62,383 bases of DNA, from the NCBI GenBank assembly GCA_007693555.1, contig REDJ01000116.1, positions 1 through 62,383 of the forward strand, given 5' to 3'. Below the pieces are notes generated by a model that saw only the letters and a program-made list of their open reading frames with translations, did not search any database and was not told the origin of the DNA. This stretch comes from Bacteroidota bacterium (GTDB lineage: Bacteria; Bacteroidota; Bacteroidia; Bacteroidales; UBA7960). The number at the start of each line of letters is the position of its first letter. Position 1 is the first letter of the stretch. A program made the translations under genes and the position numbers. This document shows, in pieces, positions 42,951 through 55,600 of this stretch.

Positions 42951-45900
42951 CTAATATGACAGATTGGGCCTTAGCAGTTTCTCTGCTTGTTCCGTAGTTA
43001 TGTTCTTCTTCACAGCATATAGTTCAACCTGCTCGCGGGTTATTTTTCCCAGGTTGAAATAGCGGGAGCGGGGGTGAGCAAAGTACCAGCCTGAAACAGA
43101 AGCTCCGGGAACCATGCTGAAACCTTCAGTTAACCGGGTACCTGCATTTTGTTCTGCGTCAAGCAATTCAAATATCTTAAGTTTTTCACTATGCTCAGGG
43201 CATGCCGGATAGCCGCAGGCAGGCCTTATTCCTTCGTAACGTTCCTTTAGAAGTTGCGATAAGCTTAGGTCTTCGCGGGTATCGTAAGCCCACAGTTCTT
43301 TGCGTATCTTTTCATGGAGAAGTTCTGCAAAGGCTTCAGCAAGCCGGTCAGCCAGCATTTTGGTCATGATGCTGTTGTAATCGTCTTTGTTCTTTTTAAA
43401 TTCATCAGCCAATTCATCAGCACCGTGAATACTTACAACAAAAGCACCTAAGTAATCCAGAATACCACTTTCTGTTGATGCAATATAATCTGCAAGAGAT
43501 AAATTAAACTTGCCGGGTTCTTCTTTGATTTCCTGGATACGCAGAAAATTAAAACGCATTTGTTCTGTTTTACGATTTTCATTCTTAAAGATGATTACAT
43601 CCTCATCATCACTATTGGCGGGAAATATACCTGCTACTCCTTTTGCCTGGATAGCTTTATCTTCAATAAGTTTCTGCAATAAACTCCTGGCATCGTCAAA
43701 GAGTTTGCGGGCTTCTTCTCCTTTTAACGGGTCTTCAAGTATTTCGGGATATTTACCTTTGATTTCCCAACCGTAGAAGAAGAATGTCCAGTCAATATAT
43801 TCAGAAATTTCCTTCAGAGAATAATTATCGAAAATATGAATGCCTGGTTGGGCTGGTTTTGTAATATTTGCTTGTTCGGCTACATAAGGAAATCTCTTTT
43901 TACGGGCCTGTTCCATACTCAGGTATTGCTTTTGGGCACTGCGTTGTTCGTGCTCAGAAACAATGTTTTTGTAGTTTTCTTCAGTCTGGCTAAGAAATGA
44001 TGATTTCTCCTGTGATATTAATGCACTGCAAACTTTGGCCGCCCGTGAAGCATCTTTTACATGTATTACGCCATGGTCATAAGCCGGGGCAATTTTTACT
44101 GACGTGTGTAACACACTGGTAGTTGCACCACCAATAAGCAACGGCAGGTCAAATTCCTGCTTTTTCATTTCAGATGCCACATGTACCATTTCATCCAGAG
44201 ATGGGGTTATAAGCCCGCTCAAGCCGATGATATCCACTTTTTCATCTCTGGCTACCTCAAGTATCTTTTCGCAGGGTACCATCACACCCAGATCGATGAT
44301 TTCAAATCCATTACAGGCCAGCACAACTCCAACAATATTTTTTCCAATATCATGAACATCACCTTTAACGGTTGCCAGCAATACTTTTCCGGCACTGCTG
44401 ACATCTCCGTGCAATTTTTTTTCTTCCTCAATGAAGGGGGTAAGGTATGCTACTGCCTTTTTCATTACCCGTGCACTTTTCACAACCTGTGGAAGAAACA
44501 TTTTTCCGGAGCCAAATAAATCACCTACTTTATTCATTCCATCCATAAGAGGCCCTTCAATTACTTCCAGTGCTTTGGCCATTTGTTGCCGCATTTCTTC
44601 CACATCAGCCTCAATAAACTCATCTTTTCCTTTTACAAGTGCATGTGAAAGTCTTTCCCTTATTTCCAATTTGCGCCATGCATCTTTGTCGGTTCCGATT
44701 TTGCGTTCCTCAGCCTGGTCCTTTACTTTTTCGGCGTACATCAGCAAACGCTCGGTAGCATCCTTTCGCCTGAAAAGAACAGCATCTTCCACAAGTATGA
44801 GCAGGTCTTTGGGGATTTCATCATAAACCTGCAGCAGGGCAGGGTTTACGATTCCCATATCCATACCGGCCTGTATGGCATGATAAAGGAAAGCTGAGTG
44901 GAGGGCCTCCCTGATGATATTGTTGCCGCGAAAAGAAAAGGACAGGTTACTTACCCCTCCGCTTATGTGCACATGGGGCAGGTTCTCTCTTATCCACCTG
45001 CAGGCGCGGATATAATCCAGTGCATAACTGTTATGCTCGCTGATACCTGTGGCAATGGCTAATACATTGGGGTCGAAAATGATATCATGTGGAGGGAAAT
45101 GAGCCTTTTGAGTGAGTAGATTATAAGCTCTTTCTGCAATTTCAATTTTTCTCTCAAATGTATCAGCCTGGCCCTTTTCATCAAAAAGCATAACTACTAC
45201 GGCTGCTCCATATTGGTTAACAAGTCTTGCCTGGCGAAGAAACTCTTCTTCGCCTTCCTTCATACTTATGGAGTTGACAATTGATTTTCCCTGCACACAC
45301 TTCAGCCCTGCTTCAATAACTTCCCACTTTGATGAGTCAATCATCAGCGGAACCTTTGAGATATCAGGTTCTGCAGCAATATGATTAAGGAAAGTGGTCA
45401 TAGCCTGCGGGGCTTCAATCATGGCATCATCCATACAAACATCGATGATTTGTGCCCCATTTTCTACCTGATCCAGTGCGATGCTGAGAGCTTCTTCGAA
45501 TTTTTCTTCTTTGATCAGCCGGGCAAATTTTGCTGAACCGGCCACATTGGTTCGCTCGCCAATGTTGATAAAATTAGAGTCGGGCCTTATCTCCAGGTGT
45601 TCAAGTCCGCTGAGAAAGGTATTGTTGGATGGTTGCAGAATAGGCCGCGGAGCGTACTTTTCGGCCAAATGTGCGATTCGTTCAATATGCTCAGGAGTGG
45701 TACCGCAACATCCGCCTATAATATTTACCATTCCATCTTCAAGAAACCCCTGTATGATATCTGCCATAATTTCGGCCGATTGGTCGTATTGCCCGAATTG
45801 ATTTGGCAGGCCGGCGTTGGGATGGGCACTTACGGCAAAGGGTGCCAGGTTGCTGAGAATTTCCAGAAAAGGTTTCAGTTGTTCTGCTCCCAGAGCACAG

Positions 45901-46634
45901 TTCAGACCCACGCTGATAAGGTCAACATGGGAAACAGATGTAAGGAAAGCTTCCGTGGTTTGTCCTGAAAGCGTTCGGCCGCTTGCATCGGTAATGGTAC
46001 CGGATACCATGACCGGTATTTCCTGGCCTTTTTCATCACAGTATTGACTGATGGACATAAGGGCAGCTTTGGCATTGAGTGTGTCAAAAACTGTTTCTAC
46101 CAGTAAAATATCAGCTCCTCCATCCATCAGACCCCGGATTTGTTCATAGTAGCTTTCTCTCAGTTGATCAAAGGTTATTGCGCGGTAATCCGGACTGCTT
46201 ACATCTGGCGATAATGAAGCTGTCTTGTTGGTGGGCCCTATGGAACCGGCAACAAAGCGGGGCTTGTGAGGTGTAATTGCAGTATATTTATCACAGGCAA
46301 GGCGGGCAATCCTGGCAGCCTCCAGGTTGATCTCGTAAACGAGTTTTTCCATTTTGTAGTCGGCCATGGAAATGGAAGTGGAGTTGAATGTATTGGTTTC
46401 AACGATATCAGCTCCTGCCTCAAGATAATCTTCATGGATCTGTTTTATGATTTGGGGTTGGGTGATGCTCAGTAAATCATTATTGCCCTTTACCTTTTGC
46501 TTGATATTTGCAAAGCGTTCACCGCGAAAATCTTCTTCTTCAAGCTTATGTCGCTGAATCATTGTGCCCATTGCGCCATCAAGAATAAGAATTCTTTGCT
46601 GCAGTAAACTTTTTAAATGCTGATATGTGGTCAT
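42951..46634 (-). CDS. metH: Methionine synthase, cobalamin-dependent
   Basis: This is 1227 residues, the full MetH length. From the N-terminus: homocysteine-binding domain (about 1-325, with Zn-binding Cys in LNCALG and [10 protein letters not shown]), pterin-binding domain (about 345-620), cobalamin cap and B12-binding domain (about 645-885, with DVHDIGKN as the DxHxxG motif), and the reactivation domain that takes AdoMet (about 905-1227, with [12 protein letters not shown]). It moves the methyl group of 5-methyl-THF to homocysteine through B12. It is the last gene of the metY-hom-metF-metH operon and lies 94 bp after metF. Confidence 0.97.
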   Translation of the reverse strand: MTTYQHLKSLLQQRILILDGAMGTMIQRHKLEEEDFRGERFANIKQKVKGNNDLLSITQPQIIKQIHEDYLEAGADIVETNTFNSTSISMADYKMEKLVYEINLEAARIARLACDKYTAITPHKPRFVAGSIGPTNKTASLSPDVSSPDYRAITFDQLRESYYEQIRGLMDGGADILLVETVFDTLNAKAALMSISQYCDEKGQEIPVMVSGTITDASGRTLSGQTTEAFLTSVSHVDLISVGLNCALGAEQLKPFLEILSNLAPFAVSAHPNAGLPNQFGQYDQSAEIMADIIQGFLEDGMVNIIGGCCGTTPEHIERIAHLAEKYAPRPILQPSNNTFLSGLEHLEIRPDSNFINIGERTNVAGSAKFARLIKEEKFEEALSIALDQVENGAQIIDVCMDDAMIEAPQAMTTFLNHIAAEPDISKVPLMIDSSKWEVIEAGLKCVQGKSIVNSISMKEGEEEFLRQARLVNQYGAAVVVMLFDEKGQADTFERKIEIAERAYNLLTQKAHFPPHDIIFDPNVLAIATGISEHNSYALDYIRACRWIRENLPHVHISGGVSNLSFSFRGNNIIREALHSAFLYHAIQAGMDMGIVNPALLQVYDEIPKDLLILVEDAVLFRRKDATERLLMYAEKVKDQAEERKIGTDKDAWRKLEIRERLSHALVKGKDEFIEADVEEMRQQMAKALEVIEGPLMDGMNKVGDLFGSGKMFLPQVVKSARVMKKAVAYLTPFIEEEKKLHGDVSSAGKVLLATVKGDVHDIGKNIVGVVLACNGFEIIDLGVMVPCEKILEVARDEKVDIIGLSGLITPSLDEMVHVASEMKKQEFDLPLLIGGATTSVLHTSVKIAPAYDHGVIHVKDASRAAKVCSALISQEKSSFLSQTEENYKNIVSEHEQRSAQKQYLSMEQARKKRFPYVAEQANITKPAQPGIHIFDNYSLKEISEYIDWTFFFYGWEIKGKYPEILEDPLKGEEARKLFDDARSLLQKLIEDKAIQAKGVAGIFPANSDDEDVIIFKNENRKTEQMRFNFLRIQEIKEEPGKFNLSLADYIASTESGILDYLGAFVVSIHGADELADEFKKNKDDYNSIMTKMLADRLAEAFAELLHEKIRKELWAYDTREDLSLSQLLKERYEGIRPACGYPACPEHSEKLKIFELLDAEQNAGTRLTEGFSMVPGASVSGWYFAHPRSRYFNLGKITREQVELYAVKKNITTEQAEKLLRPNLSY

Positions 46635-46728
46635 GCTTTGTGATATTTAACTACAGTTATAAATTAAATCAGGAATCCAACTCATCCGGGTCAAGCTATA
46701 GAATGATACATAAAGGGCCATTTAGGGC

Positions 46729-47685
46729 TTAAAGTACGTTTTCTGATATTTTTACAATCTGATCAACTTTACCCATAGTATATATATGCGAAAAAGGATA
46801 TCCATTGGCATGTAGTTCTTTTATCTGGGCTGTTGTCCATTCACGTCCCACATCTCTGACCTGATTGTTATCACTGCATTTTTGCAGTTCTTTAGCCAGA
46901 GCAGAGGGTATTGTAAGGCTGAAAGTTCTGGGTAAAACATGCAGGTGCTCCTTAATACTAACAGGTTTCAAACCAGGTATGATAGGCACATTTATCCCAG
47001 CTTCACGGCATCGTTTTACGAAGTTAAAGAAAACCTGATTATCAAAAAACATCTGAGTAACAATATATTCTGCCCCTTTATCTACTTTTTGTTTCAGGTA
47101 AAATAAATCATCGTCCAGGTTGGGAGCTTCAGGATGCTTTTCCGGGTAGCCTGCCACACCAATAGAAAAACCTGTGTGGGTAGGGTTTTGAACATATTGT
47201 TCTGAATAAATCCCTTTGTTCATATTAATTATCTGCTCAATAAGGCCTGAAGCGTAGCGATGTCCATGGGGATTAGGCTTGAAACGGCCTGTGATTTTAT
47301 CACCATCACCACGTATCACAAGCAGGTTTTTTATCCCAAGGAAATCCAGATCGATGAGTGCATCCTCTGTTTCCTGCCGTGAGAAACCCCCGCAAATGAT
47401 ATGAGGAACAACATCCACTTTATATTTGGCCTGTATGGCAGCAGCAATAGCAACAGTACCTGGTCTTTTGCGCACCACAGCGGGCTTAAGGTTTCCGTCA
47501 GCCTGCCTCATATACGAAACTTCTTCACGGTGGTAAGTGATATTGATAAACGGCGGATTGAAGGGCATCAGCTTGTCAAGGGTTTCAAATATGGTATTAA
47601 TGCTGCTTCCTTTGATGGGTGGAAGCAATTCAAAGCTAATCCGCGGGCTACCGTTACTTTGTGCTATATGTTCGGGTATTGTCAT
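46729..47685 (-). CDS. metF: 5,10-methylenetetrahydrofolate reductase
   Basis: This is 318 residues. It has the (beta/alpha)8 fold of MetF, with RISFELLPPIKG at the start, the folate- and FAD-binding region around NLLVIRGDGDK, and VTQMFFDNQVFFNFVKRCREAG, in which the conserved TQMFFD is clear. It reduces methylene-THF to methyl-THF, the methyl donor of MetH, which lies directly downstream. Its 5' untranslated stretch has a tandem repeat of 8 bp (47687-47726). Confidence 0.95.
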   Translation of the reverse strand: MTIPEHIAQSNGSPRISFELLPPIKGSSINTIFETLDKLMPFNPPFINITYHREEVSYMRQADGNLKPAVVRKRPGTVAIAAAIQAKYKVDVVPHIICGGFSRQETEDALIDLDFLGIKNLLVIRGDGDKITGRFKPNPHGHRYASGLIEQIINMNKGIYSEQYVQNPTHTGFSIGVAGYPEKHPEAPNLDDDLFYLKQKVDKGAEYIVTQMFFDNQVFFNFVKRCREAGINVPIIPGLKPVSIKEHLHVLPRTFSLTIPSALAKELQKCSDNNQVRDVGREWTTAQIKELHANGYPFSHIYTMGKVDQIVKISENVL

Positions 47686-47686
47686 T

Positions 47687-47726
47687 GAGTTAATGAGTTA
47701 ATGAGTTAATGAGTTAATGAGTTATT
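47687..47726. repeat. Tandem 8-bp repeat (gagttaat x4, then gagttatt)
   Basis: Five units lie end to end immediately upstream of the metF start on the minus strand, so the leader of metF reads as repeated attaactc. Such tracts can change in copy number by slippage; here any effect would be on the spacing in front of metF. Confidence 0.8.
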
Positions 47727-47763
47727 TGAATCTAATGGAAATCCCTGATTTTCGACTTGCGAT

Positions 47764-48975
47764 TCAGGACTTCTTTTCCGGATTTTCAAAAAACGCAAGA
47801 AACACATCCAATGTTTGAATTAACTTTTTTATGTGAATGAGATTTGATAGCTTAATTGTACCGATTACGTAATTAAAATTCTTTGAAGAAAGTTTTTCTT
47901 CAATGGTTTCAAACTCGAAATGGCTGAAATCCAAAAGATTTTTAAAGCGCAAATAAACACGCACAATAACATCGTTTGTATGTTTCGGAATGTTAAAGTA
48001 TTTACGTTTTTTGTATTCATACCGATACCCATGCATTCGGGCAGTAATATCAGATAAAACGGAACTTCCGGTGGGTAAACCACCTGCTCCTTTGCCAAAC
48101 ATAAACTGCTTTTCGTAAAATGAACCCTCAATGATCACTCCGTTGTATTCATTTTCCACATTATAAATGTATTCATCTTCGGTTACCATTTTGGGCATTA
48201 CCATAAGGTTGAAGCTTTTGCCATTGATCTTGGTGGCCTGCGCCACAAGTTTTAACCGAAATCCTTTTTCTTTTGCAAAACGGATATCACCCGGCTGCAG
48301 ATTTGATATACCACTTACAAAAACTTCATCAGGATTAACAATGGCACCAAAACCATGCAATGCAAGGATCACCACCTTGTAAAGCGAGTCCCAGCCGCCC
48401 ATATCCAGTGTGGGATCGGCCTCAGCAAAACCCAGTTCCTGGGCTTCTTTTACTGATTCGGGATAATTTTTATTCTCATTAAAGATTTTGGAAAGCACGA
48501 AATTTGATGATCCATTCAGAATTCCGGTAATGGAGAGCAAAAGGTCATTGTCATAATATTCTTCCAGATTTCGGATCACAGGTATTGAACCGCAGGCCGA
48601 TGCATCATAAAGCAATGCTGATCCGCTTTCTTTTTGCAGTTCAATCAGTTCGGGTAGATGCTTTGCCAGCATTTTCTTGTTGCCCGATACAACGCTTTTA
48701 CCTTTTTGCAGTGCACGGCTTACAATGTGAAATGCTTCATCCGAATCATTGATGAGTTCCACTATCAGGTTAATTTCCGGGTCGCCAAGCACCTCATCAG
48801 CATCAAGGGTAAAGTGCTCTTTGGGTATGCTTCTTTCTTTTTGCGGATCAATAATGCAGATCTTTCTTACTTCAGCATTGGTTGTGTGACTATGCTGCAG
48901 CACATGATAAAGTCCTTCGCCTACTACACCAAAACCAAATAGTCCTATGATTTGCTTGTTATTTTGATTTGTCAT
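47764..48975 (-). CDS. hom: Homoserine dehydrogenase
   Basis: This is 403 residues. The Rossmann motif GLFGFGVVGEGLYHVL is at the N-terminus, the catalytic region includes SVVSGNKKMLA and YDASACGSIPVIR, and GILNGSSNFVLSKI is the homoserine site. It reduces aspartate semialdehyde to homoserine, the carbon skeleton for methionine and threonine. The C-terminus is short, with an incomplete ACT-like segment, so feedback control may be weak. It lies between metY and metF in the operon, which fits a methionine-dedicated copy. Confidence 0.93.
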   Translation of the reverse strand: MTNQNNKQIIGLFGFGVVGEGLYHVLQHSHTTNAEVRKICIIDPQKERSIPKEHFTLDADEVLGDPEINLIVELINDSDEAFHIVSRALQKGKSVVSGNKKMLAKHLPELIELQKESGSALLYDASACGSIPVIRNLEEYYDNDLLLSITGILNGSSNFVLSKIFNENKNYPESVKEAQELGFAEADPTLDMGGWDSLYKVVILALHGFGAIVNPDEVFVSGISNLQPGDIRFAKEKGFRLKLVAQATKINGKSFNLMVMPKMVTEDEYIYNVENEYNGVIIEGSFYEKQFMFGKGAGGLPTGSSVLSDITARMHGYRYEYKKRKYFNIPKHTNDVIVRVYLRFKNLLDFSHFEFETIEEKLSSKNFNYVIGTIKLSNLIHIKKLIQTLDVFLAFFENPEKKS

Positions 48976-48990
48976 TTTCGGAGATTTTTG

Positions 48991-49080
48991 ATGGAACGCG
49001 GATGACGCTGATCAGAAATGATGCTTTATGATTTATATATCGTTGTAAATCATCATTAATCAGCGTCATCTGCGTTCCAT
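48991..49080. repeat. Long inverted repeat between hom and metY (22-bp arms)
   Basis: Left arm 48991-49012 and right arm 49059-49080 pair over 22 nt with one mismatch, enclosing 46 nt. A similar half is at 16421-16438. There is no T-run after either arm, so it seems a dispersed element within the operon, though the hairpin could affect hom expression. Confidence 0.7.
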
Positions 49081-49083
49081 AAT

Positions 49084-50490
<1,407 letters not shown>

Positions 50491-50571
50491 CATTTTCGCC
50501 CAGCCAAAAAAGGCCAATGGCTTCCGTAGGAAGTCAGATAAGTATTGCCCGGACTGATCAGTTATTTGCGA

Positions 50572-50709
50572 TCAGCAGCCAGGCATACGCATAGACATAT
50601 GCACGCTATGAATGAAGTTATTGATGAAGATTTTTAAAGGTAAATGATCTGAAGAACAGAAAGAATCAGATACCGGTAGAGATTTAAGAAATTGAAATGT
50701 AGTAAACAT
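50572..50709 (-). CDS. Possible leader ORF downstream of the SAM riboswitch
   Basis: ATG 50709 opens a 45-codon frame that ends at 50572, inside the 340-nt leader between the riboswitch and metY. The peptide is Ser/Phe-rich at first and ends in Met-rich MSMRMPGC. A hairpin (ctgatc/gatcag) lies right after the stop. It may be a chance frame. If real, its Met codons could sense charged tRNA-Met, but that is only an idea. I recognise no family. Confidence 0.25.
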   Translation of the reverse strand: MFTTFQFLKSLPVSDSFCSSDHLPLKIFINNFIHSVHMSMRMPGC

Positions 50710-50722
50710 GATAATAATTTTT

Positions 50723-50824
50723 GTTTATAATTCCCTTCATTAAGGCAGGTTTTGGCACCTTCCCCCGGGAGGGTGGGTTGCCAGAGCATCAGCGAGCCTG
50801 TTCTCTCCGCTCTTCGTTATAAAC
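50723..50824 (-). promoter_or_regulatory. SAM-I (S-box) riboswitch aptamer for the metY operon
   Basis: All parts of the S-box are present on the minus strand. P1 is gtttataa / ttataaac (50817-50824 with 50723-50730). P2 pairs agagc with gctct. The conserved core GGCAACC follows, then P3 (cacc-tccc with ggga-ggtg), AAGGTGCCAAAACCTGC, and P4 cctt-aatg-aagg. SAM binding normally locks the OFF state. The expression platform lies somewhere in the 340 nt before metY; I do not see an obvious intrinsic terminator right after P1, so translation or later attenuation control is possible. Confidence 0.92.
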
Positions 50825-50859
50825 ATCTTTTCAAAGAAGTTTTTGCTGAATCAGCAGCG

Positions 50860-50867
50860 CAAAAGTA
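50860..50867 (-). promoter_or_regulatory. -7 element for the metY operon
   Basis: TACTTTTG on the minus strand matches TAnnTTTG and lies 36 nt upstream of the riboswitch, so transcription would begin just before the aptamer. Confidence 0.6.
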
Positions 50868-50908
50868 AAATAATTTTTTTTAAATGTGCATTTAAAGTTT
50901 AATTTTTT

Positions 50909-51781
50909 TTAATCCAACAACTCATAAGTGCCCATACTCACCGGATTATCAAGGTTTTTTAGTATCCTTTCCAGCATAATTCCTTCTCGTGTATCATAAT
51001 TGTGGCCAAAGGTTGCCCTTACGCCATAAGAGATGAACTGCACTGCACGATCAAGAGCGATGGGCAAACTATCGCCCTGCAATAATGAGCCGGTAAGTGC
51101 ACTGGTAAATGAGTCTCCTGTACCCGGATAGTTCGCAGGAAGGTAATGGCATGAAACTTTCCAGAAACGTTGGGTTTTGCTTTCGTAAGCAATTACCGAA
51201 GTGGTTTTATTTTTTGGAAGTTCGGGAACACTGGTTATGATAACAGTTGAAGGACCTTTTTCAGAAAGTCTCATGAGCCATTGTTTTATTGTATTAATAT
51301 CCACTAGTTCTGTGTAATCTTCATCCAGCAGCAAAGCAGCCTCGGTAAGATTAGGGGTAATCACATCAGCTTTTTGAATCAATCGCTGCATCTCCTTTAC
51401 CAGATCCATGCCCAGTGATGCGTACCTGCTTCCGTTATCGCCCATAACCGGGTCAACAACCACCAGCATATCCTTCTTATAAAAAGTATCAATAAGGTAC
51501 TCTACAATTTTCACCTGTGCTGCAGATGCAAGGTACCCGCTGTATACAGCATCAAAATCAAGTTTAAGTTCCTTCCAGTGTTTGATAAAAGGGAGGAGAT
51601 GCTCTGTAAGATCTACTTTGTAAAAATCAGGGTATTGTGTATGAGATGACAAAACCGCAGTGGGCAGGGGACACACCTGTATACCCATGGATGATAATAT
51701 AGGGATTACCGAGGTAAGAGAAACTCTTCCTATACCTGATAAATCATGTATGGCAGCGATTTTTTTTATGGTATTTTTCAT
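50909..51781 (-). CDS. pdxY: Pyridoxal/pyridoxamine kinase
   Basis: This is 290 residues from ATG 51781; the frame is open to 51829 but MKNTIKKIAAIHDLSGIGRVSL is the family start. It is a ribokinase-like fold with VVVDPVMGDNG and the anion hole GTGDSFTSALTGSLL near the C-terminus. It phosphorylates the B6 vitamers, making PLP and its relatives. PLP is the cofactor of MetY, whose operon starts just downstream on the same strand, but this gene ends 42 bp before the metY promoter and is not in that operon. Confidence 0.88.
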   Translation of the reverse strand: MKNTIKKIAAIHDLSGIGRVSLTSVIPILSSMGIQVCPLPTAVLSSHTQYPDFYKVDLTEHLLPFIKHWKELKLDFDAVYSGYLASAAQVKIVEYLIDTFYKKDMLVVVDPVMGDNGSRYASLGMDLVKEMQRLIQKADVITPNLTEAALLLDEDYTELVDINTIKQWLMRLSEKGPSTVIITSVPELPKNKTTSVIAYESKTQRFWKVSCHYLPANYPGTGDSFTSALTGSLLQGDSLPIALDRAVQFISYGVRATFGHNYDTREGIMLERILKNLDNPVSMGTYELLD

Positions 51782-52217
51782 GGTGAGATTTTTTTTGCAA
51801 TACTTGAGTTTTCTATAAATCATTATCAAAACTATATCATTATATCCAAATGCCCAATTATTTTTTCAAAGGGGAATAATTCATGTCAGAAAATAATTAA
51901 AGAATAAAGCCGGGTTTTATTATAAATCAATTTTTCTCGAATAATTCAGTTGTTCACGTAAAGATATTAAGAGGTTTTAAACAATATTTGCCTGTCAATG
52001 TTATTGCGGGTAATTTAAAAGAGTAAATCATTTATTATATAACAGATTTTAACAAGTTAAAAAATTGAATTTATAAAGAACATTTAGATAAATATTTGTT
52101 AATTAAAAACTAAACAAAGAAATAATATGTCTAAAGTCATCTTCATAGAAAATTTTTTTTTCTTGCTTATTCTATAAAAAAAATTACTTTTGCAAAAAAA
52201 AATAAACACCACATATT
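51782..52217. other. AT-rich intergenic region between pdxY and the DUF2795 gene
   Basis: 436 bp between divergent genes. No gene or hairpin was seen. The only clear signal is the promoter at 52163-52192. Confidence 0.5.
52163..52192 (+). promoter_or_regulatory. Bacteroidota promoter for the DUF2795 gene
   Basis: TTG at 52163-52165 and TACTTTTG at 52185-52192 are 19 bp apart, a full match. The gene starts 25 bp later. Confidence 0.75.
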
Positions 52218-52439
52218 ATGTATTGGACTCTTGAATTAGCATCTAAACTGGAAGATGCACCCTGGCCCGCAACCAAGGAAGAACTAATTGATTATGCCTT
52301 GCGGTCAGGAGCTCCCATGGAAGTTATTGAAAATCTTCAGGAAATTGAAGATGAAGGTGATGTTTATGATAGTATAGAGGACATCTGGCCCGATTATCCC
52401 ACAAAAGATGATTTCTTTTTCCATGAAGATGAATATTAA
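52218..52439 (+). CDS. DUF2795 domain protein
   Basis: This is 73 residues, strongly acidic. DUF2795 is recognised from TLELASKLEDAPWPATKEELIDYA and the SIEDIWPDYP segment. It is small, soluble and has no known activity. In many Bacteroidota it sits next to secA, as here, but it has its own promoter and terminator. Confidence 0.85.
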   Translation: MYWTLELASKLEDAPWPATKEELIDYALRSGAPMEVIENLQEIEDEGDVYDSIEDIWPDYPTKDDFFFHEDEY

Positions 52440-52463
52440 AAATACCTGAATAGAAAAACAGGA

Positions 52464-52487
52464 AGCCGGCCCGGAGCCGGTTTTTTT
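52464..52487 (+). terminator. Intrinsic terminator after the DUF2795 gene
   Basis: A 5-bp GC stem (ccggc/gccgg, 52466-52470 with 52476-52480, loop ccgga) runs directly into seven T residues. Confidence 0.8.
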
Positions 52488-52538
52488 AATCCCTTTTAAA
52501 TATAGTCATTCAATATTTATTATTTTGCAGATTTGGAG

Positions 52539-52546
52539 TACCTTTG
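52539..52546 (+). promoter_or_regulatory. -7 element for secA
   Basis: TACCTTTG (then CTATT) matches TAnnTTTG and lies 57 bp before secA. Confidence 0.55.
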
Positions 52547-52603
52547 CTATTGGTCTTTCCAATAAGAAAAAAAACATTCAAAAAATAAAACCCACGATAT
52601 TTT

Positions 52604-55600
52604 ATGTTGAGCATTTTCAGGAAATTTTTTGGTGATAAAGCTTCACGGGATCTTAAGGAGGTAATGCCACTGGTAAAGCAAATCCAGGATGTTTATATTA
52701 CCGTTGAAAAATTAAGCAATGACGATTTGCGTGCAAAAACCTTAGAATTAAAGGAGAAGGTTGCCGAACATATTAAAGAGGAAAAACAGCAGATTGAAGA
52801 TCTGAGAAAGAAAGCAGAGTCGTACGATATGAATATGGATGAAAAGGAGAGGATTTTTAACGAGATTGATGAGTTGGAGAAAGTTCAGTATGACAAAATT
52901 GAAAACATACTTTTAGAAATTCTGCCCGAGGCATTTTCTGTTGTTAAAGAAACTGCGCGCAGATTTAAAGAGAATGAAGTTGTAGAGGTAACTGCCAATG
53001 ACTATGACAGGGAACTTGCTTCTTCCAGACCCAGCATTGAAATAAAAGGAGGCAAAGCTTACTACAAAAACCGCTGGATGGCCGGAGGTAATGAAATTAC
53101 CTGGGATATGGTACATTATGATGTTCAGCTTATTGGTGGTATTCATTTGCATAAAGGAAAGATTGCCGAAATGGCAACAGGTGAAGGTAAAACTCTGGTA
53201 GCTACCCTTCCGGTTTATTTGAATGCATTACCGGGAAAAGGTGTTCATGTGGTAACCGTTAACGATTATCTTGCAAAACGTGACTCGGAATGGATGGGTA
53301 TGCTGTTTGAATTTCATGGTCTGCGGGTAGATTGCATAGATAAACATCAACCCAACTCTGAAGAGAGACGACGTGCTTACCTGGCTGATGTGGCTTACGG
53401 TACAAATAATGAATTTGGTTTTGACTATCTGCGCGATAATATGGCCCGTAATCCGGAAGAGCTTGTCCAGAGAAAACATAATTACGCCATTGTGGACGAG
53501 GTTGACTCAGTGCTTATTGATGATGCCCGTACACCTTTGATTATCTCAGGACCTACACCCCAGGGCGAAAAACATGAATTTCATGAGATGAAACCCAAGG
53601 TTGAAAAACTGGTTTCGGCTCAAAGAAGCCTTATTACAAGCCTGCTTGCCGAAGCAAAAAAACTGCTCACATCAGACGATGGTGACAGGGAGAAAGAGAA
53701 AAAGGGTGGTGAATTGTTGCTCAGATGTCACCGGGGCTTACCCAAAAACAAAGCGCTTATTAAGTTTTTATCAGAACCCGGAATGAAAAGTATCCTGCAG
53801 AAAACAGAAAACTTTTACATGCAGGAGCAAAGCAAGCATATGCATATCATTGACGATGAGTTGTATTTTGTAATTGAAGAAAAAAACAATGTTATCGAAC
53901 TCACTGATAAGGGAATTGACTTGATAACAGGTGCATCTGATGATCCGGAATTCTTTATTTTGCCCGATATTGGCTCAGAAGTAGCCGAACTGGAGAAAAG
54001 CAGTTTTTCTGAGAAGGAAAAACTGGAGAAGAAAAATAAACTACTCACAGATTTTTCTGCCAAATCAGAACGGGTGCACACAATTAACCAGCTCCTGAAA
54101 GCTTATACGCTATTTGAAAAAGATGATGAATATGTCATCATGGACAACAAGGTGAAAATTGTGGATGAGCAAACCGGTCGCATCATGGAAGGTCGTCGTT
54201 ATTCAGACGGGCTTCATCAGGCAATTGAGGCCAAGGAAAATGTAAAGGTTGAAGCTGCCACTCAAACTTACGCTACCATTACCCTGCAAAATTATTTCAG
54301 GATGTACGGCAAGCTTGCCGGTATGACAGGTACAGCTGAAACGGAAGCAGGAGAACTCTGGAATATTTATAAACTGGATGTTGTTGTAATTCCCACAAAT
54401 AAACCCATAGTCAGAGAAGACCGCGAAGACCTGGTTTATAAAACGAAGCGCGAAAAATACAATTCTGCAATTGATGAAATTGTAAACCTTGTAAATAATG
54501 GTCGTCCGGTATTGGTAGGTACTACATCGGTAGAGATTTCTGAATTGCTGAGCAAAATGCTCAATCTTCGTAAAATCAAGCATAATATTCTCAATGCCAA
54601 ACAACACCAGCGAGAAGCACAGGTAGTTGCTGAAGCAGGAAGACCCGGCGCTGTTACTATTGCCACAAACATGGCGGGTAGAGGTACGGACATCAAACTC
54701 GGGCCGGGGGTAAAAGAATCCGGAGGACTTGCAATCATCGGTACAGAACGCCACGAATCTCGCCGTGTTGACCGCCAGCTAAGAGGTAGGGCAGGGCGTC
54801 AGGGGGATCCCGGTTCTTCACAATTTTTCGTTTCCCTGGAAGATGACCTCATGCGGATTTTCGGCTCTGACCGTATCAGCCGGATTATGGACCGCCTTGG
54901 ACTCCAGGAAGGTGAGATGATACAGCATTCAATGATAACCAACTCCATTGAAAGAGCCCAGAAAAAAGTGGAAGAAAATAACTTTGGAATAAGGAAAAGG
55001 TTGTTGGAGTATGATGATGTAATGAATGCCCAGCGTGAGGTGATTTATAAAAAACGACGCAATGCACTCTTTGGCGACAGGCTGGCTGTTGATTTGTCAA
55101 ATATGCTTTTTGATGTATGTGAACAGATGATCATAGAAGCACAGGAAGCGGGAGATTTTGAAGGTTTTAAAATGGAAATATACCGAAACCTGGGAATCGA
55201 AGTGCCATTTGATGAGTCTGTATTTTTTGACAGCAAACCTGTAAAACTTACAGAAGAGCTATTTATTCAGGCCTCTGAAAGATACCGTGAAAAGATAAAA
55301 ACAGTGGCTCAGTTAGCTTATCCGGTTATAAAGGATGTGTATGAAAATGCAGGAGAACGTTATGAAAATATCGCTATCCCGGTTACCGATGGCATGAAAA
55401 CCATGAATGTCATTACCAATCTGAAAAAGTCTTTTGAGTCTGAGGGAAGGGAAGTAACTCTTTCCATAGAAAAAAATATCACTCTGGCTATCATTGACAA
55501 TTCATGGAAGGAGCACTTGCGTGAAATGGATGATTTAAAGCAATCAGTTCAGGGTGCCGCCTATGAGCAGAAAGATCCTTTATTGATATATAAGTTTGAG

